From JBBRSC01 sp038245795 (lineage in GTDB: Bacteria > Actinomycetota > Acidimicrobiia > Acidimicrobiales > Microtrichaceae), in contig JBBRSC010000162.1 of assembly GCA_038245795.1 (NCBI GenBank), positions 1-7,811 of the forward strand: a stretch of DNA of 7,811 nucleotides, given 5' to 3'. Under the pieces are notes generated by a model, which was not told the origin of the DNA, made no database searches, and saw only the letters and a program-made list of their open reading frames with translations. The translations under genes and the position numbers were made by a program. This document shows positions 4,946 to 7,811 of this stretch, one piece after another (position 1 is the stretch's first letter; every line of letters starts with the position of its first letter).

Positions 4946-6410
4946 CGCTGAAGAACACGTTCTTGAGTTCGGTGTAGTGATCCATCGCCGCCGGGCCCAG
5001 CTCTCGACCGAGTCCGCTTCGTTTGAAGCCACCGAAGGGTGCCTCGGTGCGGACCGATCGGGGTGAGTTCACCGACAACACGCCGGTGCGGATGGCTTTG
5101 GCAACGCGAATGGCTCGACCGATGTCGCGGGTCCACAGGGAGCCGGACAGACCGTAGGGGCTGTCATTGGAGATGCGAACAGCGTCGTCTTCGGTGTCGA
5201 AAGGAATCACCACGGCAACCGGCCCGAAAATCTCCTCCTGCGCGACCCGCCACGAGTTGTCGACGTCGGCCAAGACCGCGGGTTCCATGTACCACCCGAC
5301 CCGGTCAGGCACGGCGCCCCCGGTGATCCGGCGAGCGCCTTCGCCCTCGCCGATCGCCAGGTAGTCGACCGCCACGGCGCGTTGGCCCTCGGAGATCATG
5401 GGGCCGAGTTCCGTTGCAGGGTCCATGGGATCCCCGACGACCAAGGCGTCGGTGTGTCGTGCAAACGCCTCGATGAACTCGTCGTAGACGCCGCGTTGCA
5501 CGATGAAGCGGCTCCGGGCGCAACAGTCCTGTCCGGTGTTGTCGAACACCGATAGCGGTGCGGCGGCGGCGGCCTTGGCGACGTCGGCATCATCGAAGAT
5601 CACGCACGGCGACTTCCCACCGAGTTCGAGCGAGACCCGAGTGATGTTCTCCGAGCTCCGGCGGAGGATGTGGGCGCCGGTCCCGGTCTCGCCCGTGAAG
5701 CTGACCTTAGCGATGCGGGGATCGCCGGTCAGGGCGTCGCCGATGACGCCGCCAGGGCCCGGGATCACCGACACCGCTCCGGGTGGCACGCCCGCATCGA
5801 GCAGTACCGACGCCAACATGAGCGCGGTGATCGGGGTCATCGAAGCCGGCTTGATGATGATGGGGTTCCCGCAAGCCAGCGCAGGTGCCGCTTTCCAGCA
5901 GGTGATCAGGAGCGGAAAGTTCCACGGAACGATCAGGCCGCAGGGACCGACGGGCTCACGTAACACGACGTCGAGGCCGCCGTCCTGTACCGGGATGGTG
6001 TGGCCGAGATGCTTGTTGGCGGCACCGCCGAAATACTCGAACACATCGGCGGCGGTGTTCGCCTCCCAGCGAGCGTTGCCGATGGGATGACCCGAGTTAC
6101 GAACCTCGGCAACGGCGAAGTCCTCGGCGCGTTCCCGCAGGAGTCGGGCCACCTCGAGGAGCACCTTCCCCCGGGCAGTGGCTGATTCGCGGCGCCACGA
6201 GCCGGTCTCGAATTCGGCGTAGGCACCAGCGACCGCCCGATCGACGTCGGCAGTGGTGCCCTTCGCGATGGTCGCCAAGCGTTCGCCGGTCGCGGGTTCG
6301 AACACGTCAAATGTGGCACCGTTGGACGACTCCGATGGTTCACCCCCGACGATGATTGTGTACGAGTCGGCAAGGGGTGCGGCGGCGGTGCTGGCAGGGG
6401 CGGGCGACAT
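4938..6410 (-). CDS. Aldehyde dehydrogenase, NAD(P)+-dependent (ALDH superfamily)
   Basis: A full-length 490-residue ALDH oxidising an aldehyde to its acid in the cytosol. Catalytic residues are present: N164 in PWNFP, K187 in IIIKPAS, FTGETGTG (238-245) for the cofactor, E262 in LELGGKSP, the nucleophile C296 in NTGQDCCARSR, E393 in EEIFGPV, and the C-terminal PFGGFKRSGLGRE (458-470). Overall it resembles betaine-aldehyde/amino-aldehyde and general ALDHs; substrate cannot be assigned. The residue after the KPA motif is Ser (S190), where NAD+-preferring ALDHs usually have Glu, so NADP+ use is possible. It is the first gene of the minus-strand operon, 47 bases from a divergent SDR gene. No canonical Shine-Dalgarno precedes ATG 6410, and a short, Ala/Pro-rich N-terminus (2-14) precedes the conserved part. 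Shared aldehyde substrates with the Mo-hydroxylase maturation genes are possible but unproven. Confidence 0.93.
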   Translation of the reverse strand: MSPAPASTAAAPLADSYTIIVGGEPSESSNGATFDVFEPATGERLATIAKGTTADVDRAVAGAYAEFETGSWRRESATARGKVLLEVARLLRERAEDFAVAEVRNSGHPIGNARWEANTAADVFEYFGGAANKHLGHTIPVQDGGLDVVLREPVGPCGLIVPWNFPLLITCWKAAPALACGNPIIIKPASMTPITALMLASVLLDAGVPPGAVSVIPGPGGVIGDALTGDPRIAKVSFTGETGTGAHILRRSSENITRVSLELGGKSPCVIFDDADVAKAAAAAPLSVFDNTGQDCCARSRFIVQRGVYDEFIEAFARHTDALVVGDPMDPATELGPMISEGQRAVAVDYLAIGEGEGARRITGGAVPDRVGWYMEPAVLADVDNSWRVAQEEIFGPVAVVIPFDTEDDAVRISNDSPYGLSGSLWTRDIGRAIRVAKAIRTGVLSVNSPRSVRTEAPFGGFKRSGLGRELGPAAMDHYTELKNVFFSDE

Positions 6411-6457
6411 GGTTGCTCAGCGTAGTGTTGGCCCACCACACATCCAGGAGGACACGA
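6411..6457. promoter_or_regulatory. Divergent intergenic region between ALDH and SDR genes
   Basis: Only 47 bases separate the two start codons, so promoters for both directions must sit here or inside the coding ends. An imperfect 17-base dyad at 6425-6441 (GTGT...ACAC arms with weak matches inside) lies in the middle and could bind a shared regulator. I see no convincing -35/-10 pair. Confidence 0.35.
6446..6451 (+). promoter_or_regulatory. Shine-Dalgarno of the SDR gene
   Basis: A perfect AGGAGG lies six bases before ATG 6458. It decides this start over the in-frame ATG at 6356, which would place 34 non-family residues inside the opposing ALDH gene. Confidence 0.85.
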
Positions 6458-7234
6458 ATGGGTCGCCTCGACGGCAAAGTTTCGATCATCACCGGCGGAG
6501 CCAACGGCATGGGCCGGCTGGCCACCATGCGCTTCGCCGAGGAGGGCAGCAAGATCGTTGTGGCCGACATGGACCCGACCGCCATCAACGTGGTGGTCGA
6601 GGAGGTCAACGACAACGGATTCGAGGCCGTGGGCGTCACGGTCGACGTTCGCGAGCCAGAGCAATGCAAGTCCATGGTCGCGACCGCTGTCGATACCTTC
6701 GGCGGACTGCACGTGATCTACAACAATGCCGGGGTGTCGCCCGGCGACGATGACACGCCTGAGATCACCACGGTTGAGACGTGGGACTTCACCTTTGATG
6801 TCAACGTCAAGGGCGTGTTCCTCTGTTGCAAGTACGCCATCCCGGCGATGCGCGAGTCCGGCGGCGGCTCCATCGTCAACGTGGCGAGCTTTGTTGCACA
6901 CATGGGCGCAGCCACCCCGCAGATCGCGTACACGGCATCCAAGGGTGCCGTGCTGTCGATGACGCGTGAGATCGCCGCGATCTACGCCCGACAGGGAATT
7001 CGAGCCAACTCGTTGTGTCCTGGACCGGTGCTCACGCCGTTGTTGGCGAAGTTCCTGTCGGACGAGGAGAAGCGCCAGCGACGCCTGGTCCACATTCCGA
7101 TGGGCCGCTTCGGCGAAGCCATCGAAATGGTCAACGGGGCGCTGTTTCTGGCGTCCGACGAGTCGAGCTACATGACGGGTCAATCGCTGCTCATCGACGG
7201 TGGAATCACCTCGACGTACACGACGCCCGAGTAG
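6458..7234 (+). CDS. Classical SDR-family NAD(P)-dependent oxidoreductase
   Basis: A 258-residue short-chain dehydrogenase/reductase. The cofactor motif is TGGANGMG (12-19), with D37 at the end of the second strand (VVADMD) pointing to NAD(H) rather than NADP(H). Further motifs are DV at 63-64, NNAG (89-92), N116, catalytic S144 in NVASF, Y158 and K162 in YTASK, and PGPVLTPL (188-195). The C-terminal end GQSLLIDGG (241-249) is standard. It interconverts an alcohol and a carbonyl; the substrate is not readable from sequence. Length is normal for the class. It is divergent from the ALDH gene and followed on the same strand by a permease, so it may act on a compound brought in by that transporter and feed an aldehyde or ketone to the pathway. 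Physically it might equally be an unrelated neighbour. Confidence 0.93.
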   Translation: MGRLDGKVSIITGGANGMGRLATMRFAEEGSKIVVADMDPTAINVVVEEVNDNGFEAVGVTVDVREPEQCKSMVATAVDTFGGLHVIYNNAGVSPGDDDTPEITTVETWDFTFDVNVKGVFLCCKYAIPAMRESGGGSIVNVASFVAHMGAATPQIAYTASKGAVLSMTREIAAIYARQGIRANSLCPGPVLTPLLAKFLSDEEKRQRRLVHIPMGRFGEAIEMVNGALFLASDESSYMTGQSLLIDGGITSTYTTPE

Positions 7235-7285
7235 TCGGGAAGTCCACGAAACAACGAATTCACCCACATGAGCCGCTGAATAGTG

Positions 7286-7319
7286 CAGAATCCGTTGCGT
7301 ATCCCGAATCGGGATTCTG
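7286..7319. repeat. Nested inverted repeats between SDR and permease genes
   Basis: A perfect 15-base palindrome ATCCCGA-A-TCGGGAT (7301-7315) overlaps an outer inverted repeat CAGAATCC (7286-7293) / GGATTCTG (7312-7319) with an 18-base loop. A third pairing, GAATC (7306-7310) with GATTC (7313-7317), shares the same bases. The pairings exclude each other. No T-run follows, so an intrinsic terminator for the SDR gene is doubtful; an operator or an RNA switch-like element before the permease is equally possible. Confidence 0.5.
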
Positions 7320-7370
7320 ATCCCACGGTGTCGGGAGGGGAATTCGGCACCTGAGATCATCCTCAACCAC

Positions 7371-7376
7371 AGGGGG
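7371..7376 (+). promoter_or_regulatory. Shine-Dalgarno of the permease gene
   Basis: AGGGGG six bases before ATG 7383, supporting that start. Confidence 0.7.
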
Positions 7377-7382
7377 TGCCGC

Positions 7383-7811
7383 ATGGCGACCACGGATCAC
7401 ATTGATCAGGACACGAAAAGACTCCACGAGATGGGCTACGCCCAGGAACTCGATCGCAAGATGTCGACGTTCTCGAACTTCGCCATCAGCTTCTCGATCA
7501 TTTCGATCCTGGCCGGAGCGATCACCACCTTCTTTCTCGGGCTGAACGCCGGCGGACCACGGATCATCATGATCGGCTGGGTCGTTGTCGGGTTCTTCTC
7601 GCTGATGGTCGGATTGGCGATGGCCGAAATCTGCTCCGCATACCCCACCGCCGGCGGGCTCTACTACTGGTCCGCCAAACTCGCCACCAAGAACGCTTCC
7701 TTCTGGAGCTTCTTCACCGGCTGGTTCAACCTGATCGGCGGCATCGGGGTGATCGCGTCGGTCGACTTCGCTCTGGCGACCATGACGACCTTCTTCATCT
7801 CGACGTTCACC
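7383..7811 (+). CDS. APC-superfamily amino acid/amine permease, N-terminal part
   Basis: The first 143 residues of an integral membrane transporter, open to the window edge. The N-terminus has a cytoplasmic leader with LHEMGYAQELDRKMS (14-28), followed by NFAISFSIISILAGAITTFFLG (32-53, first membrane helix with the bent, glycine-containing substrate region), a second helix about 62-83, the signature AEICSAYPTAGGLYYWSAKL (81-100), and a third helix starting about 107 (FWSFFTGWFNLIGGIG). This pattern matches the amino acid-choline-transporter/GABA permease branch (BAT1- and UGA4-like proteins), which import amino acids, GABA, choline or related amines. The full protein should be about 500 residues. 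It lies 148 bases after the SDR gene with its own ribosome binding site, and may be co-transcribed or separately controlled through the inverted repeats before it. Confidence 0.9.
   Translation, partial: MATTDHIDQDTKRLHEMGYAQELDRKMSTFSNFAISFSIISILAGAITTFFLGLNAGGPRIIMIGWVVVGFFSLMVGLAMAEICSAYPTAGGLYYWSAKLATKNASFWSFFTGWFNLIGGIGVIASVDFALATMTTFFISTFT

Noticed and set aside
7286..7340. Intrinsic terminator after the SDR gene
   Set aside because: The hairpin is convincing but no run of T follows; called an inverted repeat of unknown role instead.
5933..7393. A 486-residue minus-strand open frame running antisense to the SDR gene and into the ALDH gene in another frame
   Set aside because: It contradicts two genes with full catalytic motifs, has no recognisable domain, and long antisense frames are expected in GC-rich coding DNA.
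1..7811. CRISPR array, tRNA, rRNA, insertion sequence or phage genes
   Set aside because: No spaced repeats, no tRNA-like cloverleaf sequence that I could recognise, and no transposase or phage motifs in any frame.

Overview
The window is gene-dense, high-GC bacterial DNA. Strong G/C bias at third codon positions, frequent 4-base start/stop overlaps, a split XdhC pair next to CoxD/CoxE-type genes, and a threonine-rich lipoprotein tail together suggest a high-GC actinobacterium. An Acidimicrobiia-type lineage is my best guess; this is inference, as no marker gene is present.

Layout. Positions 6410 down to 1 hold a long minus-strand run: aldehyde dehydrogenase (4938-6410), MoxR-type AAA+ ATPase of the CoxD kind (4004-4945), VWA-domain protein of the CoxE kind (2769-4007), a short XdhC/CoxI N-domain protein (2458-2772), an XdhC Rossmann-domain protein (1640-2455), a 2-oxoglutarate/Fe(II) oxygenase resembling the HalD/BesD halogenase family (864-1643), a formaldehyde-activating-enzyme (Fae) homologue (337-867), a very short lipoprotein (111-323), and the beginning of one more reading frame that leaves the window at base 1. 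Six of the joins are overlaps or gaps of 13 bases or less, so this is almost certainly one translationally coupled operon. On the plus strand, divergent from the aldehyde dehydrogenase across 47 bases, lie a classical SDR dehydrogenase (6458-7234) and, after a 148-base spacer with a strong inverted repeat, the start of an APC-superfamily amino acid/amine permease (7383 to the edge).

How it may work together. CoxD, CoxE and XdhC proteins mature molybdenum hydroxylases (CO dehydrogenase/xanthine dehydrogenase family) by modifying or inserting the sulfurated cofactor, yet no large, medium or small Mo-hydroxylase subunit gene is visible here. The most unusual part is the oxygenase-Fae pair, fused by an ATGA overlap. 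2OG oxygenases can release formaldehyde when they hydroxylate a methyl group, and Fae-family proteins bind formaldehyde, so the pair could be a make-and-capture module for a methylated substrate imported by the permease and further processed by the SDR and the aldehyde dehydrogenase. That pathway is a hypothesis from gene order; the family assignments rest on motifs read directly in the translations.

No RNA gene, CRISPR array, insertion sequence or phage gene was seen.
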